Shown: piece after piece, positions 1 through 10,237 of the stretch
How positions within the stretch are numbered: position 1 is the first letter of the stretch
How the letters are laid out: each line of letters starts with the position of its first letter
Assembly: GCA_964017195.1 (NCBI GenBank)
Contig: OZ024896.1
Location: forward strand, 558,001 to 622,000
Direction: 5' to 3'
Source: Siderastrea radians
Taxonomy: Eukaryota; Cnidaria; Anthozoa; Scleractinia; Rhizangiidae
DNA length: 64,000 bases
Translations under genes and position numbers: made by a program
The notes under the pieces: model-generated
The model's input: only the letters and a program-made list of their open reading frames with translations
Told to the model about the DNA's origin: nothing
Database searches by the model: none

Positions 1-526
1 ATCATTATTACAATTTTCTTTGGTGAAGAAATAAACAAAGACAACATATTCCTTTTCCTAGATGCTGGAAGAAAGAAACCCAATCAATTGCAACTGTCCT
101 ACTCATATGTGTATGTGTATTCTAGTCAGTGGGGGGCATAGTAACATGTGCTGTGCAATATTAAATTGAGCCATGATGTATAGTGTCCAATTAATTCTCA
201 AATCAGGGCTATAGAGAAGGTGTTTGAGTTCTAAACCGCTCTAATGAAATTAACCTGCCTACATGACAGAATTGACTTTCAACCAAACAGATCTTATTTA
301 AGGTTCTGATTCATGTAATATTATTTTAGATAGTTTCTCATGTTCCCGAAGTAAGATGCGAAAACTGTTACCTTACAGATTTCATTTCTTTTCTTCCCTG
401 CTTGTCCACTCATCATCATCACATCCTTTATTTAAACACGATAAAAAATTTAAAGCATAATGCTTGTGGGGTCACGTAATTAATTAGATATAGTACGTAA
501 CTACGATACTTCTAGCAAGAATATTA
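1..526. other. Spacer, left part of unit 1: no gene recognised
   Basis: AT-rich, with stops in all frames. It holds a short TG-rich run (ATGTGTATGTGTAT near 106-119), a G-run (GGGGGG near 131) and the sites that define the two left-third haplotypes (near 330, 345 and 412). I see no promoter, RNA gene or transposon terminus. The same applies to this part of every unit. Confidence 0.6.
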
Positions 527-544
527 TTCGATAAGAAATTGAAC

Positions 545-664
545 ACCCCACACGACAAGGCCATATAGAACTGAAGGAAGGATAACCTGAAAATACAAAT
601 CCAATAGGGCATCCCTGCTTAGAAACGAACTTCTCTTTAAGAGGTTCAGTTTGTTAACAAAATT
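545..664 (-). pseudogene. LINE-type reverse transcriptase C-terminal scrap (about 40 residues)
   Basis: The minus-strand frame is open from 670 to 527, between a TAA at 671-673 and a TAA at 524-526. It reads NFVNKLNLLKR, then ALLDLYFQVILPS, then LYGLVVWG. In many non-LTR retrotransposons this pattern lies just after the reverse transcriptase domain, ahead of the region that ends the ORF. No catalytic motif is present, and nothing on either side extends the match convincingly. It starts about 65 bp beyond the polymerase-like pseudogene on the same strand. It is present in every unit: 3105-3224, 5662-5781, 8220-8339, 10782-10901, 13341-13460, 15899-16018, 18461-18580, 21021-21140, 23581-23700, 26138-26257, 28698-28817, 31260-31379, 33818-33937, 36378-36497, and then every 2551 bp. 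Family recognised from memory. Confidence 0.55.
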
Positions 665-673
665 CTTTTGTTA
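655..673. other. Short perfect hairpin (8-bp stem, 3-base loop)
   Basis: TAACAAAA, loop TTC, TTTTGTTA. A second, imperfect hairpin (627-647, GAACTTCT against AGAGGTTC with one G-T pair) lies just to the left. Both are inside or beside the LINE-like scrap and occur in every unit. In units 4, 7 and 12 an extra TA follows immediately after the perfect hairpin. No function can be assigned, and the T-run is not a convincing terminator in a eukaryotic setting. Confidence 0.6.
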
Positions 674-1303
674 CTACGCATGTTGGTTTGATTTGCCGCT
701 GTCTTCTCAAGTCTCTCTGTTTTTCTCAAGCAACTAAATTATAACCCGCTGCTTTTATTTACTCATTAGGGTGCAGGGTTCTTTGATACGCTTTTTCTCG
801 AGTTATTTTAACCATTAGCCCCTTTTCTTCCTTTTCACAAATAACAACCTCTCTTTCTTTAGGTGAAGGATAACACGTTGAACATCCATGAAAATGACAG
901 CTATGATACTGAAATATGGTTTTGCCTCATGATGGTAACCATCAACAGGATGTTTGGCAATCATGCGCTCACCACCATGACCGCAACCGTGGTGTTGTAT
1001 GTGGATTCCACGCTGTCTCGACTTATATTCTATCCAACAACAAGCTTTGATGGCAAAGTTACCTTTCGGATAGAGCCCGCGTTCAAACAAAGACTGGTGT
1101 GCAAAGATCCTTTCCCCAGGGCATTTGATTTCGCTTTGGCCTTTTGAGCATGATTTGGCGTGACGCAGAAGATTACACGACCTTGTAAATCTTGCATCAC
1201 AGTGAGCACCACATAGCTTTTTGTAGTCTTTTCCAAATCGGTGATTAAAAAGGTATGTTCTTTAAAAATACCAATTGTCATGGGTGAGGTTTTTCCATCT
1301 TTC

Positions 1304-1321
1304 TCATCCTCCTCATCCTCC
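1304..1321. repeat. 9-bp direct duplication TCATCCTCC x2 (unit 1)
   Basis: Two adjacent copies in units 1-14, with the first copy altered to TCCTCCTCC in units 5, 7, 8, 9, 13 and 14. Only one copy is present in units 15-25. Read on the minus strand it codes for an acidic run in segment C of the pseudogene, and the change keeps the frame. Replication slippage is the simplest explanation. Confidence 0.9.
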
Positions 1322-1804
1322 CCCAACACCTCCCTCGCCTCCCCCATATGGACTTTAAAGTGACCCTTTAACGCAAAAAACCCCTCCGGTGTCACATCAT
1401 ACACAATAATTTCTTGACTGAAATGTTTAAAAATTAATGGAATGTGTTCAAATTCTACAATTTCATTTGGAATGTCGTGCAATCTGAAAATTTCTCTCGC
1501 AAGCTCTGTTGTTTTTCGTAGATTATCTTTCTTGTGAGCCTCACGGTGTACTGCTAAACATCGAAACACACAGATTACCATCAAAAACATCGAGAGCAAT
1601 GAATCCTTTCTCCGTGCACAACCAATTTGGTAAGCGCCCTTCTACCCTCAGCGGTTGTCGATCTAAAATAACTTTAATTTGGACCCACAGGTACTTTTTA
1701 AACAAATTTTGTGCTCGGTAGGTTAATGTTTTCAGTGCCCAACCGTCCTTCTTCTTGCCGTTCCAACCACGCCTGTGCGTCACCATGAGTAGCAAACCAA
1801 GGAC

Positions 1805-1822
1805 TTTTCTGTCTTTTCTGTC
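1805..1822. repeat. 9-bp direct duplication TTTTCTGTC x2 (unit 1)
   Basis: Two perfect adjacent copies, coding on the minus strand for the repeated RQK of segment A. It is present in every unit, except that unit 13 has lost 2 bp from it. Confidence 0.85.
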
Positions 1823-2060
1823 TTGTCCAAACAAGAGTTTTGATCGTTTCAATATTTCTTAAAAGATAGATGTAAGAGTAATTTATTTTAAACCTGTTGT
1901 AAACAGAGTCACGAATCTTATCCATCATTTCTGAAACTAACGTATTATTTAGATTAGAAGCGTATGGAAAGCGCCAGCTGATTGCTTGGTGCTTTGTGAA
2001 TGCTATATAATTATGGTCCTGGTCGGTATCCTCTACAGCTGACATTTTAGAACATGACAA

Positions 2061-2560
2061 TATTAATATTTTTATTCTCTCATCCAGGAAAAATGATTTT
2101 CAAGGACAAACTAACTGGAGAATAGACAAAAATTCATAACCCAAGTCGATAGTGGGAAGGTGATGCCAAATTGTTCTTTCAGTCTTGGTAAGCTGCACGT
2201 TTTGTTTTGTCATTATGCCATTGCATTGAATGGAATGAGTGGAGTCCAATTCAGCCTGTAATCTTATAAGTAATCTACGGTGACAACATATCCAACAAAA
2301 CATGACAACATAATTGGCATAAGGTCCTGTTAAAGACTAATTTATCATATCTATAAAATGTCAGCACACATAAGGTCATCAACTCGCTTTGACTTCTCCC
2401 TGAAAAACAAACCAGTTTGTAGAAATGGGACGTGTCACAAGAAACAAATTTTGGTCCCGGCATCTAGATTTTGCATGAAAGGACTTGGTTCCTGGGACTA
2501 TTTGCAGGGGACAGGTAGGAAAAATTGCAGTGGTGACGTTAGATCTTTTAAAGGTTATTC
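2061..2560. other. Spacer, right part of unit 1: only unassigned short open frames
   Basis: Contains short open frames on both strands (minus 2100-2303 and 2275-2463, plus 2358-2594) with no recognisable family or domain. The boundaries of the minus-strand frame near 2275 shift between units: it is longer where the TAG stop is changed, in units 14, 15, 16 and 19. There is an AT-rich palindrome at 2059-2070. Nothing supports a working gene here. Confidence 0.55.
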
Positions 2561-5118
2561 ATCATTATTACAATTTTCTTTGGTGAAGAAATAAACAAAG
2601 ACAACATATTCCTTTTTCTAGATGCTGGAAGAAAGAAACCCAATCAATTGCAACTGTCCTACTCATATGTGTATGTGTATTCTAGTCAGTGGGGGGCATA
2701 GTAACATGTGCTGTGCAATATTAAATTGAGCCATGATGTATAGTGTCCAATTAATTCTCAAATCAGGGCTATAGAGAAGGTGTTTGAGTTCTAAACCGCT
2801 CTAATGAAATTAACCTGCCTACATGACAGAATTGACTTTCAACCAAACAGATCTTATTTAAGGTTCTGATTCATGTAATATTATTTTAGATAGTTTCTCA
2901 TGTTCCCGAAGTAAGATGCGAAAACTGTTACCTTACAGATTTCATTTCTTTTCTTCCCTGCTTGTCCACTCATCATCATCACATCCTTTATTTAAACACG
3001 ATAAAAAATTTAAAGCATAATGCTTGTGGGGTCACGTAATTAATTAGATATAGTACGTAACTACGATACTTCTAGCAAGAATATTATTCGATAAGAAATT
3101 GAACACCCCACACGACAAGGCCATATAGAACTGAAGGAAGGATAACCTGAAAATACAAATCCAATAGGGCATCCCTGCTTAGAAACGAACTTCTCTTTAA
3201 GAGGTTCAGTTTGTTAACAAAATTCTTTTGTTACTACGCATGTTGGTTTGATTTGCCGCTGTCTTCTCAAGTCTCTCTGTTTTTCTCAAGCAACTAAATT
3301 ATAACCCGCTGCTTTTATTTACTCATTAGGGTGCAGGGTTCTTTGATACGCTTTTTCTCGAGTTATTTTAACCATTAGCCCCTTTTCTTCCTTTTCACAA
3401 ATAACAACCTCTCTTTCTTTAGGTGAAGGATAACACGTTGAACATCCATGAAAATGACAGCTATGATACTGAAATATGGTTTTGCCTCATGATGGTAACC
3501 ATCAACAGGATGTTTGGCAATCAAACGCTCACCTCCATGACCGCAACCGTGGTGTTGTATGTGGATTCCACGCTGTCTCGACTTATATTCTATCCAACAA
3601 CAAGCTTTGATGCCAAAGTTACCTTTCGGATAGAGCCCGCGTTCAAACAAAGACTGGTGTGCAAAGATCCTTTCCCCAGGGCATTTGATTTCGCTTTGGC
3701 CTTTTGAGCATGATTTGGCGTGACGCAGAAGATTACACGACCTTGTAAATCTTGCATCACAGTGAGCACCACATAGCTTTTTGTAGTCTTTTCCAAATCG
3801 GTGATTAAAAAGGTATGTTCTTTAAAAATACCAATTGTCATGGGTGAGGTTTTTCCATCTTTCTCATCCTCCTCATCCTCCCCCAACACCTCCCTCGCCT
3901 CCCCCATATGGACTTTAAAGTGACCCTTTAACGCAAAAAACCCCTCCGGTGTCACATCATACACAATAATTTCTTGACTGAAATGTTTAAAAATTAATGG
4001 AATGTGTTCAAATTCTACAATTTCATTTGGAATGTCGTGCAATCTGAAAATTTCTCTCGCAAGCTCTGTTGTTTTTCGTAGATTATCTTTCTTGTGAGCC
4101 TCACGGTGTACTGCTAAACATCGAAACACACAGATTACCATCAAAAACATCGAGAGCAATGAATCCTTTCTCCGTGCACAACCAATTTGGTAAGCGCCCT
4201 TCTACCCTCAGCGGTTGTCGATCTAAAATAACTTTAATTTGGACCCACAGGTACTTTTTAAACAAATTTTGTGCTCGGTAGGTTAATGTTTTCAGTGCCC
4301 AACCGTCCTTCTTCTTGCCGTTCCAACCACGCTTGTGCGTCACCATGAGTAGCAAACCAAGGACTTTTCTGTCTTTTCTGTCTTGTCCAAACAAGAGTTT
4401 TGATCGTTTCAATATTTCTTAAAAGATAGATGTAAGAGTAATTTATTTTAAACCTGTTGTAAACAGAGTCACGAATCTTATCCATCATTTCTGAAACTAA
4501 CGTATTATTTAGATTAGAAGCGTATGGAAAGCGCCAGCTGATTGCTTGGTGCTTTGAATGCTATATAATTATGGTCCTGGTCGGTATCCTCTACAGCTGA
4601 CATTTTAGAACATGACAATATTAATATTTTTATTCTCTCATCCAGGAAAAATGATTTTCAAGGACAAACTAACTGGAGAGTACACAAAAATTCATAACCC
4701 AAGTCGATAGTGGGAAGGTGATGCCAAATTGTTCTTTCAGTCTTGGTAAGCTGCACGTTTTGTTTTGTCATTATGCCATTGCATTGAATGGAATGAGTGG
4801 AGTCCAATTCAGCCTGTAATCTTATAAGTAATCTACGGTGACAACATATCCAACAAAACATGACAACATAATTGGCATAAAGTCCTGTTAAAGACTAATT
4901 TATCATATATATCAAATGTCAGCACACATAAGGTCATCAACTCGCTTTGACTTCTCCCTGAAAAACAAACCAGTTTGTAGAAATGGGACGTGTCACAAGA
5001 AACAAATTTTGGTCCCGGTATCTAGATTTTGCATGAAAGGACTTGGTTCCCGGGACTATTTGCAGGGGACATGTAGGAAAAATTGCAGTGGTGACGTTAG
5101 ATCTTTTAAAGGTTATTC
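2561..5118. repeat. Unit 2 (2558 bp), type X
   Basis: Marked by CAATCAAACGCTC near 3520, shared only with unit 10, and by a 2-bp loss near 4556 (CTTTGAATG for CTTTGTGAATG). It also has GAGAGTAC near 4677 where most units have GAGAATAG. It opens the first X-Y-Z trimer. Confidence 0.95.
3289..4603 (-). pseudogene. Polymerase-like pseudogene, unit 2 copy
   Basis: Besides the breaks described for unit 1, a 2-bp loss near 4556 adds a further frame slip about 16 codons after the ATG. The Met after the GHGGER motif is Leu, as in unit 10. Confidence 0.7.
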
Positions 5119-7675
5119 ATCATTATTACAATTTTCTTTGGTGAAGAAATAAACAAAGACAACATATTCCTTTTCCTAGATGCTGGAAGAAAGAAACCCA
5201 ATCAATTGCAACTGTCCTACTCATATGTGTATGTGTATTCTAGTCAGTGGGGGGCATAGTAACATGTGCTGTGCAATATTAAATTGAGCCATGATGTATA
5301 GTGTCCAATTAATTCTCAAATCAGGGCTATAGAGAAGGTGTTTGAGTTCTAAACCGCTCTAATGAAATTAACCTGCCTACATGACAGAATTGACTTTCAA
5401 CCAAACAGATCTTATTTAAGGTTCTGATTCATGTAATATTATTTTAAATAGTTTCTCATGTTCCTGAAGTAAGATGCGAAAACTGTTACCTTACAGATTT
5501 CATTTCTTTTCTTCCCTGCTTGTCCACTCATTATCATCACATCCTTTATTTAAACACGATAAAAATTTAAAGCATAATGCTTGTGGGGTCACGTAATTAA
5601 TTAGATATAGTACGTAACTACGATACTTCTAGCAAGAATATTATTCGATAAGAAATTGAACACCCCACACGACAAGGCCATATAGAACTGAAGGAAGGAT
5701 AACCTGAAAATACAAATCCAATAGGGCATCCCTGCTTAGAAACGAACTTCTCTTTAAGAGGTTCAGTTTGTTAACAAAATTCTTTTGTTACTACGCATGT
5801 TGGTTTGATTTGCCGCTGTCTTCTCAAGTCTCTCTGTTTTTCTCAAGCAACTAAATTATAACCCGCTGCTTTTATTTACTCATTAGGGTGCAGGGTTCTT
5901 TGATACGCTTTTTCTCGAGTTATTTTAACCATTAGCCCCTTTTCTTCCTTTTCACAAATAACAACCTCTCTTTCTTTAGGTGAAGGATAACACGTTGAAC
6001 ATCCATGAAAATGACAGCTATGATACTGAAATATGGTTTTGCCTCATGATGGTAACCATCAACAGGATGTTTGGCAATCATGCGCTCACCTCCATGACCG
6101 CAACCGTGGTGTTGTATGTGGATTCCACGCTGTCTCGACTTATATTCTATCCAACAACAAGCTTTGATGCCAAAGTTACCTTTCGGATAGAGCCCGCGTT
6201 CAAACAAAGACTGGTGTGCAAAGATCCTTTCCCCAGGGCATTTGATTTCGCTTTGGCCTTTTGAGCATGATTTGGCGTGACGCAGAAGATTACACGACCT
6301 TGTAAATCTTGCATCACAGTGAGCACCACATAGCTTTTTGTAGTCTTTTCCAAATCGGTGATTAAAAAGGTATGTTCTTTAAAAATACCAATTGTCATGG
6401 GTGAGGTTTTTCCATCTTTCTCATCCTCCTCATCCTCCCCCAACACCTCCCTCGCCTCCCCCATATGGACTTTAAAGTGACCCTTTAACGCAAAAAACCC
6501 CTCCGGTGTCACATCATACACAATAATTTCTTGACTGAAATGTTTAAAAATTAATGGAATGTGTTCAAATTCTACAATTTCATTTGGAATGTCGTGCAAT
6601 CTGAAAATTTCTCTCGCAAGCTCTGTTGTTTTTCGTAGATTATCTTTCTTGTGAGCCTCACGGTGTACTGCTAAACATCGAAACACACAGATTACCATCA
6701 AAAACATCGAGAGCAATGAATCCTTTCTCCGTGCACAACCAATTTGGTAAGCGCCCTTCTACCCTCAGCGGTTGTCGATCTAAAATAACTTTAATTTGGA
6801 CCCACAGGTACTTTTTAAACAAATTTTGTGCTCGGTAGGTTAATGTTTTCAGTGCCCAACCGTCCTTCTTCTTGCCGTTCCAACCACGCTTGTGCGTCAC
6901 CATGAGTAGCAAACCAAGGACTTTTCTGTCTTTTCTGTCTTGTCCAAACAAGAGTTTTGATCGTTTCAATATTTCTTAAAAGATAGATGTAAGAGTAATT
7001 TATTTTAAACCTGTTGTAAACAGAGTCACGAATCTTATCCATCATTTCTGAAACTAACGTATTATTTAGATTAGAAGCGTATGGAAAGCGCCAGCTGATT
7101 GCTTGGTGCTTTGAATGCTATATAATTATGGTCCTGGTCGGTATCCTCTACAGCTGACATTTTAGAACATGACAATATTAATATTTTTATTCTCTCATCC
7201 AGGAAAAATGATTTTCAAGGACAAACTAACTGGAGAGTACACAAAAATTCATAACCCAAGTCGATAGTGGGAAGGTGATGCCAAATTGTTCTTTCAGTCT
7301 TGGTAAGCTGCACGTTTTGTTTTGTCATTATGCCATTGCATTGAATGGAATGAGTGGAGTCCAATTCAGCCTGTAATCTTATAAGTAATCTACGGTGACA
7401 ACATATCCAACAAAACATGACAACATAATTGGCATAAAGTCCTGTTAAAGACTAATTTATCATATATATCAAATGTCAGCACACATAAGGTCATCAACTC
7501 GCTTTGACTTCTCCCTGAAAAACAAACCAGTTTGTAGAAATGGGACGTGTCACAAGAAACAAATTTTGGTCCCGGTATCTAGATTTTGCATGAAAGGACT
7601 TGGTTCCCGGGACTATTTGCAGGGGACATGTAGGAAAAATTGCAGTGGTGACGTTAGATCTTTTAAAGGTTATTC
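5119..7675. repeat. Unit 3 (2557 bp), type Y
   Basis: Left third has the second haplotype (TTAAATAG, CCTGAAG, CATTATC) and one A fewer in the A-run near 5560. It carries the 2-bp loss near 7113 and GAGAGTAC. Unit 6 has the same state at each of these sites. Confidence 0.95.
5846..7160 (-). pseudogene. Polymerase-like pseudogene, unit 3 copy
   Basis: Carries the same extra 2-bp loss as unit 2, here near 7113. It keeps Met after GHGGER. Confidence 0.7.
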
Positions 7676-10237
7676 ATCATTATTACAATTTTCTTTGGTG
7701 AAAAAATAAACAAAGACAACATATTCCTTTTCCTAGATGCTGGAAGAAAGAAACCCAATCAATTGCAACTGTCCTACTCATATGTGTATGTGTATTCTAG
7801 TCAGTGGGGGGCATAGTAACATGTGCTGTGCAATATTAAATTGAGCCATGATGTATAGTGTCCAATTAATTCTCAAATCAGGGCTATAGAGAAGGTGTTT
7901 GAGTTCTAAACCGCTCTAATGAAATTAACCTGCCTACATGACAGAATTGACTTTCAACCAAACAGATCTTATTTAAGGTTCTGATTCATGTAATATTATT
8001 TTAAATAGTTTCTCATGTTCCTGAAGTAAGATGCGAAAACTGTTACCTTACAGATTTCATTTCTTTTCTTCCCTGCTTGTCCACTCATTATCATCACATC
8101 CTTTATTTAAACACGATAAAAAATTTAAAGCATAATGCTTGTGGGGTCACGTAATTAATTAGATATAGTACGTAACTACGATACTTCTAGCAAGAATATT
8201 ATTCGATAAGAAATTGAACACCCCACACGACAAGGCCATATAGAACTGAAGGAAGGATAACCTGAAAATACAAATCCAATAGGGCATCCCTGCTTAGAAA
8301 CGAACTTCTCTTTAAGAGGTTCAGTTTGTTAACAAAATTCTTTTGTTACTATACGCATGTTGGTTTGATTTGCCGCTGTCTTCTCAAGTCTCTCTGTTTT
8401 TCTCAAGCAACTAAATTATAACCCGCTGCTTTTATTTACTCATTAGGGTGCAGGGTTCTTTGATACGCTTTTTCTCGAGTTATTTTAACCATTAGCCCCT
8501 TTTCTTCCTTTTCACAAATAACAACCTCTCTTTCTTTAGGTGAAGGATAACACGTTGAACATCCATGAAAATGACAGCTATGATACTGAAATATGGTTTT
8601 GCCTCATGATGGTAACCATCAACAGGATGTTTGGCAATCATGCGCTCACCACCATGACCGCAACCGTGGTGTTGTATGTGGATTCCACGCTGTCTCGACT
8701 TATATTCTATCCAACAACAAGCTTTGATGGCAAAGTTACCTTTCGGATAGAGCCCGCGTTCAAACAAAGACTGGTGTGCAAAGATCCTTTCCCCAGGGCA
8801 TTTGATTTCGCTTTGGCCTTTTGAGCATGATTTGGCGTGACGCAGAAGATTACACGACCTTGTAAATCTTGCATCACAGTGAGCACCACATAGCTTTTTG
8901 TAGTCTTTTCCAAATCGGTGATTAAAAAGGTATGTTCTTTAAAAATACCAATTGTCATGGGTGAGGTTTTTCCATCTTTCTCATCCTCCTCATCCTCCCC
9001 CAACACCTCCCTCGCCTCCCCCATATGGACTTTAAAGTGACCCTTTAACGCAAAAAACCCCTCCGGTGTCACATCATACACAATAATTTCTTGACTGAAA
9101 TGTTTAAAAATTAATGGAATGTGTTCAAATTCTACAATTTCATTTGGAATGTCGTGCAATCTGAAAATTTCTCTCGCACGCTCTGTTGTTTTTCGTAGAT
9201 TATCTTTCTTGTGAGCCTCACGGTGTACTGCTAAACATCGAAACACACAGATTACCATCAAAAACATCGAGAGCAATGAATCCTTTCTCCGTGCACAACC
9301 AATTTGGTAAGCGCCCTTCTACCCTCAGCGGTTGTCGATCTAAAATAACTTTAATTTGGACCCACAGGTACTTTTTAAACAAATTTTGTGCTCGGTAGGT
9401 TAATGTTTTCAGTGCCCAACCGTCCTTCTTCTTGCCGTTCCAACCACGCTTGTGCGTCACCATGAGTAGCAAACCAAGGACTTTTCTGTCTTTTCTGTCT
9501 TGTCCAAACAAGAGTTTTGATCGTTTCAATATTTCTTAAAAGATAGATGTAAGAGTAATTTATTTTAAACCTGTTGTAAACAGAGTCACGAATCTTATCC
9601 ATCATTTCTGAAACTAACGTATTATTTAGATTAGAAGCGTATGGAAAGCGCCAGCTGATTGCTTGGTGCTTTGTGAATGCTATATAATTATGGTCCTGGT
9701 CGGTATCCTCTACAGCTGACATTTTAGAACATGACAATATTAATATTTTTATTCTCTCATCCAGGAAAAATGATTTTCAAGGACAAACTAACTGGAGAAT
9801 AGACAAAAATTCATAACCCAAGTCGATAGTGGGAAGGTGATGCCAAATTGTTCTTTCAGTCTTGGTAAGCTGCACGTTTTGTTTTGTCATTATGCCATTG
9901 CATTGAATGGAATGAGTGGAGTCCAATTCAGCCTGTAATCTTATAAGTAATCTACGGTGACAACATATCCAACAAAACATGACAACATAATTGGCATAAG
10001 GTCCTGTTAAAGACTAATTTATCATATCTATAAAATGTCAGCACACATAAGGTCATCAACTCGCTTTGACTTCTCCCTGAAAAACAAACCAGTTTGTAGA
10101 AATGGGACGTGTCACAAGAAACAAATTTTGGTCCCGGCATCTAGATTTTGCATGAAAGGACTTGGTTCCTGGGACTATTTGCAGGGGACAGGTAGGAAAA
10201 ATTGCAGTGGTGACGTTAGATCTTTTAAAGGTTATTC
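7676..10237. repeat. Unit 4 (2562 bp), type Z
   Basis: Second-haplotype left third, plus an extra TA near 8350 (TTACTATACGC). It has the GATGGC and TCCTGGGAC markers. CGCACGCTC near 9177 is shared only with unit 12. It ends the first trimer. Confidence 0.95.
8406..9722 (-). pseudogene. Polymerase-like pseudogene, unit 4 copy
   Basis: No extra 2-bp loss. In segment C it reads ERAREIF where most copies read ELAREIF, a change shared only with unit 12. Confidence 0.7.

Larger units (their letters stand above)
729..2045 (-). pseudogene. Broken N-terminal part of a viral/organellar-class B-family DNA polymerase (unit 1 copy)
   Basis: Read on the minus strand, five segments in different frames follow each other in the order expected for this family. 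A (2045-1701) has MMDKIRDSVYNRF and an AQAWLER...ENI stretch. B (about 1700-1565) has KVILDRQPL and LPNWL. C (1566-about 1210) has FRCLAVHREAH, EIIVYDV and HTFLITDLEK. D (about 1206-925) has a zinc-finger-like part (Cys 1199, His 1160, Cys 1148), YPKGNF, GIHIQHHGCGHGGER and VDGYHHE. E (914-729) has FQYHSCHFHGC and GYNLVA. Frame slips lie near 1700, 1566, 1210 and 920. Stops lie at 759-761 and 726-728. D and E resemble a Vsr-like nuclease domain (inference). The exonuclease and polymerase domains that should follow are absent. The start is the ATG at 2045-2043; a TTG 15 bases upstream would extend the frame. The family call is from memory, not from a search. The neighbouring LINE scrap suggests nested insertions. 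Confidence 0.72.
1..2560. repeat. Unit 1 (2560 bp), Z-like in its right part
   Basis: Reference unit for this annotation. From about 960 onward it carries most Z-type markers (GATGGC at 1048-1053, TCCTGGGAC near 2490, ACAGGTAGG near 2511). Its left third has the common haplotype (TTAGATAG, CCCGAAG, CATCATC) and lacks the extra TA that units 4, 7 and 12 carry after the hairpin. It is therefore a mosaic of two unit types. Confidence 0.95.
2561..10237. repeat. Higher-order repeat, trimer 1 (X-Y-Z, units 2-4, 7677 bp)
   Basis: Three neighbouring units of distinct types occur as a set: X with the 2-bp loss and a common-haplotype left third, Y with the short A-run and second-haplotype left third, and Z with the extra TA and the GATGGC marker. 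The order and marker set return in units 5-7 and 10-12. This is the usual signature of a higher-order repeat amplified as a block. Confidence 0.75.

Noticed and set aside
106..119. Short TG/TA run resembling a microsatellite
   Set aside because: Too short and the same length in every unit; no sign of repeat expansion.
849..862. Pyrimidine tract ending in AG (CTCTCTTTCTTTAG), like a 3' splice site; a similar one at 2069-2087
   Set aside because: No matching donors and no coherent exon reading frames on the plus strand. Such tracts are frequent by chance in AT-rich DNA.
863..1147. 94-codon plus-strand open frame repeated in every unit
   Set aside because: It is antisense to segments D and E of the polymerase-like pseudogene, begins with GTG rather than ATG, and matches no family I know. 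It is open because the opposite strand once coded.
1509..1721. 70-codon plus-strand open frame, identical in all units
   Set aside because: It lies antisense to segments B and C. Its conservation only reflects the low divergence of the array in this stretch.
2059..2070. Perfect 12-bp palindrome AATATTAATATT
   Set aside because: A low-complexity AT palindrome is expected by chance at this base composition. No origin or binding site can be inferred.
2511..2520. ACAG|GTAGGA, like a 5' splice donor, in units 1, 4, 7, 8 and 12
   Set aside because: Other units have ACATGTAGGA, which destroys it, and no exon can be built on either side.
1..2560. Unit as a 5S rRNA, tRNA, snRNA, spliced-leader or histone gene repeat
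   Set aside because: I looked for 5S internal promoter sequence, tRNA B-box context, snRNA Sm-site context and histone reading frames on both strands and saw none beyond single weak matches.
1..2560. Unit length near a multiple of nucleosome spacing
   Set aside because: About 2555 bp is close to 15 nucleosomes of 170 bp, but almost any kilobase length is close to some multiple. No internal 170-bp periodicity is visible.
1..2560. Whole unit as one intact transposon copied in tandem
   Set aside because: No terminal inverted repeats, target-site duplications, Helitron-type ends or poly(A) tail were seen at any phase of the unit, and the phase itself is arbitrary.
2358..2594. 78-codon plus-strand open frame, and overlapping minus-strand frames at 2275-2463 and 2100-2303
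   Set aside because: The frames overlap one another, their ends vary between units, and no domain, signal peptide or membrane segment is convincing. Not enough to call a gene.
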